Assembly (NCBI GenBank): GCA_024743115.1 | Contig: JANSXC010000008.1 | Span: forward strand, 1-64,000 | Source: a bacterium | GTDB lineage: Bacteria; Planctomycetota; UBA1135; UBA2386 | Direction of reading: 5' to 3' | DNA length: 64,000 nucleotides | Notes under the pieces: model-generated | Database searches by the model: none | Told to the model about the DNA's origin: nothing | The model's input: only the letters and a program-made list of their open reading frames with translations | In this document: one piece after another, positions 1 to 9,109 of the stretch | How the letters are laid out: each line of letters begins with the position of its first letter | Numbering within the stretch: the first letter of the stretch is position 1 | Position numbers and translations under genes: made by a program

Positions 1-1
1 C

Positions 2-322
2 ATCATGCTCGTGTCCGTGAAGGAGCGGACGCGCGAGATCGGCGTGCGCAAGGCGGTCGGTGCCCGGCGCCGCGACATCATGGGGCAGTTCCTCGTCGAG
101 GCGACGTTGCTCTGCATCGTGGGGGGCATCCTCGGGTTGCTCTGTGGCGAGGGGCTGCTGCAGCTCGTCGGGCTCGCGATCGAAGGTCTGCCCACAGCGA
201 CGCCGATGTGGGCGCGCGTGTTCGCGTTCGCGGGTTCTGCGGGGGTCGGGCTGTTCTTCGGGTTGTGGCCGGCGTGGAAGGCCGCGAGTCTCGATCCGAT
301 CGAGGCCCTGCGCTACGAGTAG
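2..322 (+). CDS. ABC transporter permease, FtsX/MacB type (C-terminal part)
   Basis: Only the last ~107 codons are in the window; the gene continues to the left. The segment starts in the conserved stretch VKERTREIGVRKAVGARRRDI, which in MacB/LolC-like permeases follows a transmembrane helix and faces the cytoplasm. Two hydrophobic segments follow, and the protein ends with the family-typical PAWKAASLDPIEALRYE tail. Such permeases work with a cytoplasmic ATPase in mechanotransmission, lipoprotein release or efflux; the substrate cannot be told from this fragment. The family assignment is secure, the role is not. Confidence 0.9.
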   Translation: MMLVSVKERTREIGVRKAVGARRRDIMGQFLVEATLLCIVGGILGLLCGEGLLQLVGLAIEGLPTATPMWARVFAFAGSAGVGLFFGLWPAWKAASLDPIEALRYE

Positions 323-403
323 CGCGCTCGCGGTTCCGGCCCGCGATGCAGGTTTCGCGGAATCGGTGAACCGCGGTCGCCGTGCGGGCGACTTCACCCT
401 GGT

Positions 404-1021
404 ATGCAATCGACCGGTCCACGACTCGAGCTGCTGGTGCTGCGGGCGCAGGCGAACGACGAAGCCGCGTTCGCGGTGCTCGTCGAACGCGTCGATGCCG
501 CGCTGCGGCGCCATGCGCGGCGCTACGTCGTGGACCCGGAACTCGTGAGCGACGCCACGCAGGACGCGTGGCTCGCGATCGTGCGCGGCCTGCGCCGGCT
601 CGAAGACCCCGCGCGCTTCCTGCCCTGGGCGCTCTGCATCGTGGCTCGGCGGGCGATCGACCTTGTGCGTCGTCGGCAGCGAACGCCCGCGACTCAGCTG
701 GATGGCAATGAGCCATCGGTCGAGCCGCCGATCGGACCGGGGGCGTCGAACGCGGCGGCCTCGACCGGCGACCGCCTGCGGGCGGCGGTGCGGCGACTCG
801 ATCTGGATCACCGCGTCGTGGTCGAGCTGCACTACCTCGAGGGCCTGACGTTGCCCGAGATCAGCGGCGCCGTCGCGGTTCCCGTGGGCACGGTCAAGTC
901 CCGGCTGCACTACGCGCGGCGCCGGCTGCGCGAGGTGCTGGCCGATCGCGACGGTGTCGATCGCACGCCCGTTCAGGATCGAGAATCAACCAACCCGGAA
1001 AGGAGCAAAGAACATGGATGA
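404..1021 (+). CDS. RNA polymerase sigma factor, ECF (sigma-70 family)
   Basis: A 205-aa sigma factor. Residues ~8-90 match region 2, with a helix containing VSDATQDAWLAIVRGL and a basic tail ending RRRQR. Residues ~125-185 match region 4, with the helix-turn-helix LTLPEISGAVAVPVGTVKSRLHYARRRL. The linker between them is short and variable, as in extracytoplasmic-function sigma factors. The stop overlaps the start of the next gene (a DUF6768-like membrane protein) by 8 nt, so the two are translationally coupled; the membrane protein may be its partner or anti-sigma factor. That pairing is an inference from gene order. Confidence 0.92.
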   Translation: MQSTGPRLELLVLRAQANDEAAFAVLVERVDAALRRHARRYVVDPELVSDATQDAWLAIVRGLRRLEDPARFLPWALCIVARRAIDLVRRRQRTPATQLDGNEPSVEPPIGPGASNAAASTGDRLRAAVRRLDLDHRVVVELHYLEGLTLPEISGAVAVPVGTVKSRLHYARRRLREVLADRDGVDRTPVQDRESTNPERSKEHG

Positions 1022-1385
1022 CTTCGACGACAAGTTGAAATCTGCACTGCGCGGCGAGCGCATCGAGATCGGCGGCGAGGAAATCGGCTCGGCCAGAGGA
1101 CTCGTGACCGAACTGTTTCGCTTCCGAAGCCGCCTCATCACGATCGGTTCGGTCGTGAAGATCGTCGTGGCGTGGGGGCTCGCGGTGACCGCGACGATCA
1201 TGACCTTCGTGGTCGAGGATCGCGACGAACGGTTCTATTGGGGGTTCGGCGCACTCGCGGCGATCGTGTCCCTCGGCATCCTCTGGCAGTTCCATTGGAT
1301 GATGCTGAACCGCAACGCTGTGCTGCGTGAGATCAAACGTCTCGAGCTGCAGATCGCGGCGCGCGACGACCGCGAACCGAGCTGA
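1014..1385 (+). CDS. DUF6768-like small membrane protein coupled to the sigma factor
   Basis: A 123-aa protein. The start at 1014 is chosen over the in-frame codon at 954 because an AAAGGAG Shine-Dalgarno precedes it and the protein then begins MDDFDDKLKSAL, the usual family start. Two transmembrane helices lie at about residues 42-65 and 75-97, followed by the characteristic tail MMLNRNAVLREIKRLELQIA. This layout is familiar from planctomycete proteins encoded next to ECF sigma factors (DUF6768, by recall). The function is unknown; a role in controlling or responding to the upstream sigma factor is plausible because the genes overlap. Confidence 0.85.
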   Translation: MDDFDDKLKSALRGERIEIGGEEIGSARGLVTELFRFRSRLITIGSVVKIVVAWGLAVTATIMTFVVEDRDERFYWGFGALAAIVSLGILWQFHWMMLNRNAVLREIKRLELQIAARDDREPS

Positions 1386-1409
1386 ATGGCGGTCGGTCGC
1401 TCGGCGGCA

Positions 1410-2168
1410 TCAGGTCGCGGCTGGCGGGTTGCCACCGGCCTGCGCCATGATTCGTTGGCGTCGCCGGCGACTCCAGATCGCGGCCAGGGACCCGGCGATC
1501 GCGCCACTCACGCCTCCGAGTACCATGTTCCGTAGCGTGTTGTCCTCGTCCTCGCGCGCGCCGTCGAAACTTCGCAGGAGCGCTGCGACCGCGGTTGGCG
1601 CGTCGAGGTCGTCGACCGAGTAGCTGGCCTCGAAGTACTTCAGCCGCGGGCCCGCCGGCACCACATGCAGCTCGGTGATCACCTGGCGTTCGGGATACTC
1701 GAGCCGGAACTTCATCGCGACACCGGGAATCGCGAACAGGTCGGTCTCGCCGTCGCCGAGCCGTACGATCTTCTGATCGGGTTTCGCGATGACCTCCTCG
1801 TAAGCGCGCTGGATCCGGTTGATCTGGTCGGGGTGCGCGAGCTCCGCGCTCGTCGTGGCGATCGCGTCGCTGTACGAATTGATCGTGCGGACCTGGCCAG
1901 GCGCCATCCCGGGGGCGTGCAGCAGCACGTTGCGCTCGGTGCGCCCGGACTGGGTGAGCAAGCGGGCCATGCCCTGCACGAGACTGCGGGCCGGCTCGGC
2001 GGTCGGGTCCGTTGGTCGTTCGGTCGCCGCGAGATCGCTGCCGGTGACAACGGTCCAGTCGTTCGAGGCGGTGAGCTTGCCGACTTCGTCCGGCAGCACG
2101 ACTTCGGTCTGGGCCGTGGCGAGGGCTGGCAGTGCGAGGCAGAGGAGGGCGATACCGAGGCGGCGCAT
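1410..2168 (-). CDS. Secreted or membrane-anchored protein of unknown function
   Basis: A 252-aa protein with an N-terminal Sec signal peptide (LGIALLCLALPALATAQ) and a hydrophobic stretch near the C-terminus (VLGGVSGAIAGSLAAIW) followed by RRRRQR, consistent with a C-terminal membrane anchor. An upstream in-frame ATG at 2204 would add 12 residues, but the shorter form gives a normal signal peptide. The middle region (about residues 20-210) is mixed alpha/beta with no motif I recognise. It converges with the sigma-factor pair and lies downstream of the transporter gene on the same strand, possibly cotranscribed (gap ~70 nt). Confidence 0.7.
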   Translation of the reverse strand: MRRLGIALLCLALPALATAQTEVVLPDEVGKLTASNDWTVVTGSDLAATERPTDPTAEPARSLVQGMARLLTQSGRTERNVLLHAPGMAPGQVRTINSYSDAIATTSAELAHPDQINRIQRAYEEVIAKPDQKIVRLGDGETDLFAIPGVAMKFRLEYPERQVITELHVVPAGPRLKYFEASYSVDDLDAPTAVAALLRSFDGAREDEDNTLRNMVLGGVSGAIAGSLAAIWSRRRRQRIMAQAGGNPPAAT

Positions 2169-2238
2169 TGCGCGCAGGATCGCGCGGGAGGTGGTCCGGC
2201 GCAACTCGCGGGTTCGGTCCGATCCGGCGCCCGCCGCG

Positions 2239-4062
2239 CTACTGCGGCGTCAGCGGCCAGATCCAGGGCACGACGAACGCCGTCACCAGCCAGGTGATGA
2301 TCGCGAACGGCAGTCCCAGCACCACGTAGTCGCGGAACCGATAACGCCCCGGTCCCATCACGAGGATCGTGGATTCATGCGCGACCGGAGTGACGAACCC
2401 GGCCGACACGCAGACCGCGACGCCGAGCAGGAATGCGCGCGGATCGCCACCGCAGGCCTTTGCCGTCGCGATTGCGAGCGGCGCGAGCAGCACCGCGACC
2501 GCGGCGTTCTCGATGATCTGCGTCAGGACCAGCGCGAGTCCGAGCAGGACCGCGAAGGTCAGCTGCGGTGAGTCCGTGCCTGCGGCCGAGGTGATCCCGT
2601 GCGCGAACCACTCGGCGGTGCCCGTCGAGTGCAGTGCGTCACCGAACGGGATCATCGCCCCGACGATCACGATCGCCTGCAGGTCGATCGATTCGTACGC
2701 CGAGCGTAGCCCGACACAGCCGGTGAGCACCGCGGCGATGGCGGCCATCGGGATCGCGACCGCGGGCGCGAGCAGGCCCAGCGCGCCGGACAACACCATC
2801 ATGCCCAGAATGGCGAGCAGGACGATCGGCGCCTTGGGGCGCGTGTTCGGCAGCGGCTGGCTCTCGAGCAGCAGCAGGTCGGGGTTGCGGCGCAGCCGGT
2901 CGAGTTCGGCTTCGTGGCCGACGAGCAGCAGCGAGTCGCCGGTCTTGAGCGTCACGCTCGACGGCCGCTCACGGATCGAGCGACCGGCGCGGCTGATCGC
3001 CAGCGGGCTCACGCCGTAGCGATGGTGGAAGTCGAGGTCGCGGAGGCTGCGTTGCACCAGGTGGCTGTCGGGCGGCAGGATCGCTTCGACCATGCGCAGA
3101 TCCGCGGACCGCAGCGTCTTGTCGTCGATCTCGAGCTCTTCGCGGACCTTCATGCCCGGCGAGGTCAGCACGTCCGTGATCGCGGTGATGCGGCCCTGGA
3201 TCACGAGCACGTCGCCGGGTTGGATCCGCAGCCAAGGACTCGGCGGCAGGAACTCCTTGCCGCGGATGACCTGCAGCAGGGAGACGTCACGTTCCGCGAG
3301 GTCGAGTTCGAACAGCGTCTTGCCGACGACGTCGGAGCCGGTCTCCGCCATCGTCTCCGTGAGGAACTCGGCGACCTCGTAGCGGTTTTCGAGCGAGGCC
3401 TTCCCTTCGCTGCGCGGCAGCATGTGGCGGCCGACGAGCGCGAACCAGGTGGCGCAGCCGACGAAGATGACGATCGCGATCGGCGTGAACGCGAAGAACC
3501 CGAAGCCGGTGCCCGTCTGGCCCGCGAGGTAGTCGGACAGAATTACGTTGCTGCGGGTGCCGATCAGCGTCCACTGCCCGCCGAGGAGGGAGCCGAACGC
3601 GAGCAGCATGAGCACGCGCGACGGGGCGTAGCCACGCTCGCGGCAGATCGCCATCACGGGCGGCATCCACACGAGCACCGTGGTGGTGTCGTTGATGACG
3701 GCGCTGAAGAGGGTGACGAGCACGAGCACCGTGAGCTGGAAGCGCAGTTCGCTCGTCGCGCTACGCCGCAACAGCCGGCCTCCGAGGTAGTCCGCGGCGC
3801 CGGTCCGGACCATCGCGGCCGCGAGCACGAACATCGAGGCGACCATGATGAGCGCCGGGCTGCCGAAACCGTGGAACGCCTTCTCGGGAGCCAGGATCGC
3901 CTGCAATCCGTCCTCGGTCGGCCGCCACGGTACGAGCAGCGACAGCATCACGAGCAGCGCGGTCAGGTCCGGCCTGAGCTTCTGCAGGTAGAACGAGACC
4001 ATCGCGGCGAGCAACACGATGGCGAGGTAGATCGACTCGGCGGTCATGGGGAAGATCGCCAC
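2239..4062 (-). CDS. DASS/SLC13-type anion transporter with two RCK_C domains
   Basis: A 607-aa integral membrane protein. Residues 1-210 and 405-607 are strongly hydrophobic with about ten predicted helices; they carry typical divalent-anion:sodium symporter segments such as VINDTTTVLVWMPPV and IIENAAVAVLLAPLAIATAKA (SNT/ENAA-type loops). The cytoplasmic middle (~215-390) holds two RCK_C (TrkA_C) domains, containing LQPGD/IQPGDVLVIQG-like and LKTGDSLLLVG motifs. The family imports dicarboxylates, sulfate or related anions; the substrate cannot be assigned. Its start codon lies back to back with the divergent HEAT/VWA gene, so they share a short promoter region. Confidence 0.9.
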   Translation of the reverse strand: MAIFPMTAESIYLAIVLLAAMVSFYLQKLRPDLTALLVMLSLLVPWRPTEDGLQAILAPEKAFHGFGSPALIMVASMFVLAAAMVRTGAADYLGGRLLRRSATSELRFQLTVLVLVTLFSAVINDTTTVLVWMPPVMAICRERGYAPSRVLMLLAFGSLLGGQWTLIGTRSNVILSDYLAGQTGTGFGFFAFTPIAIVIFVGCATWFALVGRHMLPRSEGKASLENRYEVAEFLTETMAETGSDVVGKTLFELDLAERDVSLLQVIRGKEFLPPSPWLRIQPGDVLVIQGRITAITDVLTSPGMKVREELEIDDKTLRSADLRMVEAILPPDSHLVQRSLRDLDFHHRYGVSPLAISRAGRSIRERPSSVTLKTGDSLLLVGHEAELDRLRRNPDLLLLESQPLPNTRPKAPIVLLAILGMMVLSGALGLLAPAVAIPMAAIAAVLTGCVGLRSAYESIDLQAIVIVGAMIPFGDALHSTGTAEWFAHGITSAAGTDSPQLTFAVLLGLALVLTQIIENAAVAVLLAPLAIATAKACGGDPRAFLLGVAVCVSAGFVTPVAHESTILVMGPGRYRFRDYVVLGLPFAIITWLVTAFVVPWIWPLTPQ

Positions 4063-4126
4063 AGTAGTTTCGGCGGTGCGTCGTGCCCAGCTTGACTCCC
4101 CGCGGCGGGCCTCGGACGATCAGGGC

Positions 4127-6283
4127 GTGAACGATCGAGTGCAAGGATATCGCGGGCAGGGAATCTGCCGTGCCGTGTTGGTGTTGCTGGCCCTGCCGCT
4201 GCTGGCGGCCGTGACGCTGGCGCAGGATGTGACCGGTGACGTTGCGGACCTGATCCGGCTCAAGGACGACGCCAAGCCGGAACTGGTGACGAAGATCGCC
4301 GCGACACGGTCGCGCGACGCGGCGGCTGGGCTCATCAAGGCCTACGACCTCTGCGGCAGCATTCTCATGCGGCGCGAGATCGTGCGCGCGCTCGCGCGGT
4401 TCGATGGTGCCGGCGAGGCCGAACAGCCCGCGCTGGCCAAGATCATGTCCGTGGCGACGACGTCCAGCGAGCCGGAGCTGCGCGAGGCTGCGATCTACTC
4501 GCTCGCGGACAGCAAGAATCTCGGCAAGCACTTCCTGCGGCAGATCGTCGACAGTGAAGCGTCCGATCTCGTGCGCGAGCCGGCGATGCAGGAGCACGTC
4601 AAGCAAGCAACGTCCGGTGACGCGGACTGGTACAAGTTCGTGTGGAACTTGAAGCGCGAGCAGCGCAAGGACAAGGAGGGCAACATTCGCGCGCTCGAGC
4701 TGCCGACGATTCGTCTGCTCGCTTTCCAGGGAGTGTCGCAGTACCTGAGTGAGGGCGAACTCATCGAGGCGATTCGGCGCGATTTCGAACCGAAGATCCG
4801 CCGCGAGGCTCTCGTGGTGATGCGCAACCGCGACATGCCTAAGACCGCGGAGATCGCCGAGTGGATGCTCGGGCGCGTCGACTTCGCGGGGCCGGACCGC
4901 ATCGTGGCGGCGCGCATCGTCGCGGACCGCAAGGGCAGCAAGGCCGCGCAGACGTTCCTCGCCCTGGCCAAGAAGCGCGACGTCACCCCCGAAGATCTGC
5001 GGATCGAGATGGCGCGGCTCATCCGGAAGATGAGCGACGCCAAGATCCGCAAGAAGGTCGCCAAGATGATCGGCAAGGGCAAGCCGCACGAACGCGTGTT
5101 CGCGCTCGAGGCCGCCGGCCGTGAAGCGACCGAGAAGCAGCTCAAGAAGGAGCTCGGCAACAAGTCGATCGAGGTTCGCCGCGCTGCGGCCGCGGTCATC
5201 AAGGAGCGCAAGATGCGGTCGATGATGCCGGTGCTGCGCGGGATGCTGAAGAAGCCGAAAAAGCCCGGCGACCAACGGTTCGCGGTCGAAGCGATCAGTG
5301 CGATGGAGAAGGGCTCGGATCCCTGGCTCAAGGAGCTCGAGGAGTTTACGAAGCACGAGGATCGCGACCTGCGCAACGCCGCAGTCGAGCAGATCGGCAT
5401 CGGCCGGTGGAAGAAGCAGGTCGGCGTGCTCGGCGCGGCGCTCGATCATCCCGATTGGTCGACGCGGTTCGCCGCCGTCGACGCGCTCTACAACATGCGC
5501 CGCAAGCAGGTCGTTCCGATGTTGATCGCGCGGATGCCCAAGGACCCCGGTCGCATGAGCAAGCGCATCGCCGAGATTCTCTGGGAGTTCACGGCGCAGC
5601 CGTTCGAGGAGAACCACAAGCGCTGGGCGTCGTGGTGGAAGGAGGCCGGTTCGACGTTCGAGATCGCTTCGGACAACGAGCTCGCCAAGGCGAAGAAGTC
5701 GCGCGAACTCAAGCGGCTCACGGAGCGCACGAGTGCGCCCGCCGAGTTCTTCGGCCTCAAGATCGAGTCCCACCGGGTGATCTTCGTGATCGACGTGTCG
5801 GGTTCGATGATCGAGGCGATGTACGGCAAGGAGTTCGATGGTCGGCCGGCGGCGCGCATCGACATCGCGCGCGTCGAGGTCATCAACGCGATCAAGAACC
5901 TCGACAGTGGCGCGCTCTTCAACGTCTACGCGTTCAGCAGTGGCGTCGAGAAGTGGAAGGAGGAGAGCTCGGGAACGAACGACCAGGCCAGCCGTGACGC
6001 CGCGATCGAGTGGGTCGAGCGACTCGGCGCCAACGGTGGCACGAACATCTACGACTCGCTCGAGATCGCCTTCCAGGACAAGGACGTCGACACGATCTAC
6101 CTGATGTCCGATGGCGAGCCCACGGTTGGTGCGGTCATCGACCCGCATCGCATTCGCGAGGACATCAAGTTCTGGAACCGCCACCGCAAGATCAAGATCC
6201 ACACGGTCGCGGTCGGCGGCAGCCTCGAGATCCTCGAGTGGATCGCTGCCGACTCGGGCGGCAAGCACATCAAGATGCGCTGA
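4127..6283 (+). CDS. Secreted HEAT-repeat and von Willebrand factor A domain protein
   Basis: About 718 aa from the GTG at 4127. The frame is open from 4046, but that start would overlap the divergent transporter start and add 27 residues before the signal peptide. A Sec signal (AVLVLLALPLLAAVTLAQ) is followed by about 450 residues of short helical repeats of HEAT/PBS-lyase type. The C-terminal ~180 residues form a VWA domain with a complete MIDAS motif (VIFVIDVSGSM, later T in NGGTNIYDSL and D in YLMSDGEPT). Such proteins probably bind metal-dependent partners outside the cytoplasm. The ligand is unknown. Confidence 0.85.
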   Translation: MNDRVQGYRGQGICRAVLVLLALPLLAAVTLAQDVTGDVADLIRLKDDAKPELVTKIAATRSRDAAAGLIKAYDLCGSILMRREIVRALARFDGAGEAEQPALAKIMSVATTSSEPELREAAIYSLADSKNLGKHFLRQIVDSEASDLVREPAMQEHVKQATSGDADWYKFVWNLKREQRKDKEGNIRALELPTIRLLAFQGVSQYLSEGELIEAIRRDFEPKIRREALVVMRNRDMPKTAEIAEWMLGRVDFAGPDRIVAARIVADRKGSKAAQTFLALAKKRDVTPEDLRIEMARLIRKMSDAKIRKKVAKMIGKGKPHERVFALEAAGREATEKQLKKELGNKSIEVRRAAAAVIKERKMRSMMPVLRGMLKKPKKPGDQRFAVEAISAMEKGSDPWLKELEEFTKHEDRDLRNAAVEQIGIGRWKKQVGVLGAALDHPDWSTRFAAVDALYNMRRKQVVPMLIARMPKDPGRMSKRIAEILWEFTAQPFEENHKRWASWWKEAGSTFEIASDNELAKAKKSRELKRLTERTSAPAEFFGLKIESHRVIFVIDVSGSMIEAMYGKEFDGRPAARIDIARVEVINAIKNLDSGALFNVYAFSSGVEKWKEESSGTNDQASRDAAIEWVERLGANGGTNIYDSLEIAFQDKDVDTIYLMSDGEPTVGAVIDPHRIREDIKFWNRHRKIKIHTVAVGGSLEILEWIAADSGGKHIKMR

Positions 6284-6608
6284 CCGGCGGTGAGCAGCGA
6301 TTCGATGTTCTTGCGCAACGTCCTGGCTCGGTCTCGAGAACCGTCGCGAGGTGCTGCGCCCGGGCGCGATCGGCGCGAGCCGTTCGGGGCGGCCGGGCCG
6401 TTGCGGATGGCTGACTGCTTGCCAGCGAGAACTCGCTCCAGTGCGGTGGAGGTCTCGTGATCGTGCGGACTTACGACCAGGGCTGAGCAAGCGGGCGCGG
6501 GGCCGGAGATTCGGCGCTCGCCAATGAATTACGCTAGACCGATAACGTCGATCGATGGCAACCAGGGATGGTTGACGCAGGTCACGCATCGTGGCGTAGT
6601 TCCCTCCC
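6284..6608. other. Intergenic gap, no supported gene
   Basis: No convincing reading frame lies here. The only candidate signal I see is TTGACG at 6572 and CGTAGT at 6595 (17-nt spacer), which would place the transcript start almost at the ATG of the next gene. This is weak. Confidence 0.4.
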
Positions 6609-8885
6609 ATGGCTCGCAAAGCTCTCCCTATCGTTTCTCTCCTCGTTGCTGCGAGCGCGTTGGCCCAATCGAACGCCGTCCCTGGCACCGATGTGTTCGT
6701 CTACGACGTCATCGATGCGCAGGCGTTCGGCCGCCGGGGCCCGTCCTACCCGAATGGTGAGGTCGGCTTCGGTTACGGGCACGCGTTCTGCAACGCCGGT
6801 TCGGTCCACATTCCGTGGGCGACGACCAGCCCCGGCAGCAACATGCTCGACACGCACTTCAAGATCGCGTTTCTCGTGGTGCGCGAGAGCAACGGTCGCA
6901 TGGTGCAGGTGTCGACGAGCGAGTCGGGGGTCAAGCACTCCCGCACGACGTACAACCTCGGTTCGAGTCAGTGCGGCACTTGCCAGAATGGCCCGGGCAG
7001 CACGTTCCGCATCGGTTGTTACGACGCCTACACCGCGTCGCCGTGGAACTCGGATCGCTACAACCTCGGCCCGCAGAGCGAGATCGACCCCTGGCTCGGC
7101 AGTTGGAATCCGGTCGGCAGCTACTTCGATCGCGGTGACCCTGCCGTCGGTGGTTCGGCTGCGACGGACGGGCGGCAGTCGCTGACGAGCTCGCAGGTCA
7201 ACGCCTTCGACTCGGTCAAGAACCGCGTGACCGCGCGTGAGTCCGAGGTCGCGGCGCCAGGCACCTACTACGGTCAGGTGCAGGTTGTCTGCGAGGGTGA
7301 GCCGGTGGCGAACCGTGGCAACAACATCGTCACGGAAGAGCTGTCGTTCAACTGGAACGGCTCCTCGTGGTCCGTGTCCGACCTCGACAACATCGGCAAC
7401 GGTTCGGTGCTCAATCGCTGGACCGGCGCCAGCGTCGAGCTCGGTGGCAACGGCAACAGCGATGGTCGCTTCGCCGTCGCGGTCAAGGTGACGGGGCCGT
7501 TCAACGGGCTCTACCACTACGAATACGCGGTCCACAACATCGACAACCACCGTGGTGGCGCGTCGTTCCGGATCCCGGTTGCCAACAACGTCAACATCTC
7601 CAACGTCGGCTTCCGCGACGCGGACGCGAACTCGCTCAATGAGTGGACGTTCAACCAGACGGCGACCGAGCTCGAGTGGCTGGCGTCGGCGAACAACCCG
7701 CTGAACTGGAACTCGATCTACAACTTCTACTTCGACTGTGACGTCGCACCCGGCTCGGGTCTCGTCGAGATCGACCAGGCGCGTATCGGCAGCGGTTCGC
7801 TCACGGTCGACGTGATCACGGATGTCCCGGGTGGTGTGCCCGTGGCCCAGAAGACGGTCATCGGCAGCAGCTGTGGCAGCTGCGAGAGCGCGTTCTACGA
7901 GTTCTGGGGCAACCCCAACGGGGTGGACCTCTCGGGCTCGTCGATGACCATGACGTTCAGCAACGGCGCCTACAGCGTCGGTTCGGGCACGGTGAGCTAC
8001 ATCGCGCCGGGCACGAACAACATCGGCCTCGGTGAGGACGACGAGACGACCGTGACCCTGCCGTTCTCGCTGCCGTACCCCGGTGGCACGACGACCTCTC
8101 TGATCGTGTGCTCCAACGGCTTCATCTCGCCCGGCGCTTCCAACGGCACCGAGTGGGATCCGACCGTTGGTGAGTTCCTCACCGGCGCAGCGCGCTGGGC
8201 TGCGGCCTGGCACGACATGTCGCCGCAGAATGCGCCGGGCAACGGTGGTGTGCTCTATCAATCCACGGCGTCGCGCGCGACGCTGACCTGGCTCGACGTC
8301 CCGAACTGGCAGGGCGGCAGCAACCCGGGCAACAGCACCTTCCAGATCCAGTTCGAGCCGAGTGGCGACGTGCACATGGTCTGGCAGCAGTTGTCCACGA
8401 CCGGCAACGAGTACCTCGTCGGTTGGACGCCGGGTGGCGGCCCGTCCGATCCGGGCAACTCCGACCTGAGCACCGCGATCCCGAACGGCTTCTCGCTCTG
8501 TGCGTCGCCCGCCTCGGGCATCTCGTTCGATGCGAGCGCGCGGCCGATCACGGGGACGACGATCCAGCTGATGACGAGTGGGATCACGCAGCCCGGCACG
8601 GGCTTCGGTGTGACGGTCCTCTCGCTGCAGGGCGCGAACCCGCCGCTGGACCTGACCCAGTACCAGATGGAAGGCTGCTTCGCCTACACCAACCCCCTCG
8701 CGTCGATCAACCAGTTCTGGCTCACGGGTGGCGCGACGAGCGTGTCGACGCCGTTCACGATCCCGAACGACAGCTCGTTCGTCGGGCTGTCGGTCTTCGG
8801 CCAGGCCTACGCCTACACGCCGGGCCTCACGACCCTCGGGCTGATCTCGTCGAACGGCGTGGTCCTCCTGATCGGCCCCCAGTAG
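6609..8885 (+). CDS. Large secreted protein with lineage-type C-terminal module
   Basis: A 758-aa protein with a clear Sec signal peptide (LPIVSLLVAASALAQS). The mature chain is rich in Asn, Gly, Ser and aromatic residues. It includes paired cysteines (SSQCGTCQN and GSSCGSCES) and a segment around residues 460-620 resembling beta-propeller or nidogen-like extracellular domains (VCSNGFISPGA, FQIQFEPSGDVHMVWQQL). The last ~110 residues end SSFVGLSVFGQAYAY and then SSNGVVLLIGPQ. That C-terminal pattern recurs in the proteins at 19604-20998 and 29042-31543. Likely cell-surface or exported; function unknown. A strong hairpin follows the stop. Confidence 0.8.
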   Translation: MARKALPIVSLLVAASALAQSNAVPGTDVFVYDVIDAQAFGRRGPSYPNGEVGFGYGHAFCNAGSVHIPWATTSPGSNMLDTHFKIAFLVVRESNGRMVQVSTSESGVKHSRTTYNLGSSQCGTCQNGPGSTFRIGCYDAYTASPWNSDRYNLGPQSEIDPWLGSWNPVGSYFDRGDPAVGGSAATDGRQSLTSSQVNAFDSVKNRVTARESEVAAPGTYYGQVQVVCEGEPVANRGNNIVTEELSFNWNGSSWSVSDLDNIGNGSVLNRWTGASVELGGNGNSDGRFAVAVKVTGPFNGLYHYEYAVHNIDNHRGGASFRIPVANNVNISNVGFRDADANSLNEWTFNQTATELEWLASANNPLNWNSIYNFYFDCDVAPGSGLVEIDQARIGSGSLTVDVITDVPGGVPVAQKTVIGSSCGSCESAFYEFWGNPNGVDLSGSSMTMTFSNGAYSVGSGTVSYIAPGTNNIGLGEDDETTVTLPFSLPYPGGTTTSLIVCSNGFISPGASNGTEWDPTVGEFLTGAARWAAAWHDMSPQNAPGNGGVLYQSTASRATLTWLDVPNWQGGSNPGNSTFQIQFEPSGDVHMVWQQLSTTGNEYLVGWTPGGGPSDPGNSDLSTAIPNGFSLCASPASGISFDASARPITGTTIQLMTSGITQPGTGFGVTVLSLQGANPPLDLTQYQMEGCFAYTNPLASINQFWLTGGATSVSTPFTIPNDSSFVGLSVFGQAYAYTPGLTTLGLISSNGVVLLIGPQ

Positions 8886-8926
8886 GGATCGCCGCAGAAA
8901 CGCCGGCCCCGAACGGGGTCGCGAGC

Positions 8927-8953
8927 ACGGGCCCGGCAGATTGCCGGGCCCGT
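8927..8953 (+). terminator. Strong hairpin downstream of the 758-aa secreted protein gene
   Basis: A perfect 12-bp stem (ACGGGCCCGGCA at 8927-8938 with its complement at 8942-8953) and a 3-nt loop. It lies ~40 nt after the stop codon. There is no U tract, so it may be a transcript 3'-end stabiliser or a non-canonical terminator. Confidence 0.6.
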
Positions 8954-9109
8954 TGCGTAGGTGGTGGCCCCTCGGGGCCTGCCGCTGGGGTTCCGCCCGG
9001 GTCGGTTCCTCCTGAACGCATGCTCGGGCGGCCTCCCCGTGCCGACTGACGCAGACTTCCCGGCCCTTCGGCGTGCAGCCGTGCGCGTGGTCCGTAGACT
9101 TTGCCCCCG

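Noticed and set aside
3761..6688. A 975-aa minus-strand protein across 3761-6688
   Set aside because: It overlaps the VWA gene in antisense and is rich in Arg/Asp/Leu without domains, a typical shadow frame of high-GC DNA.
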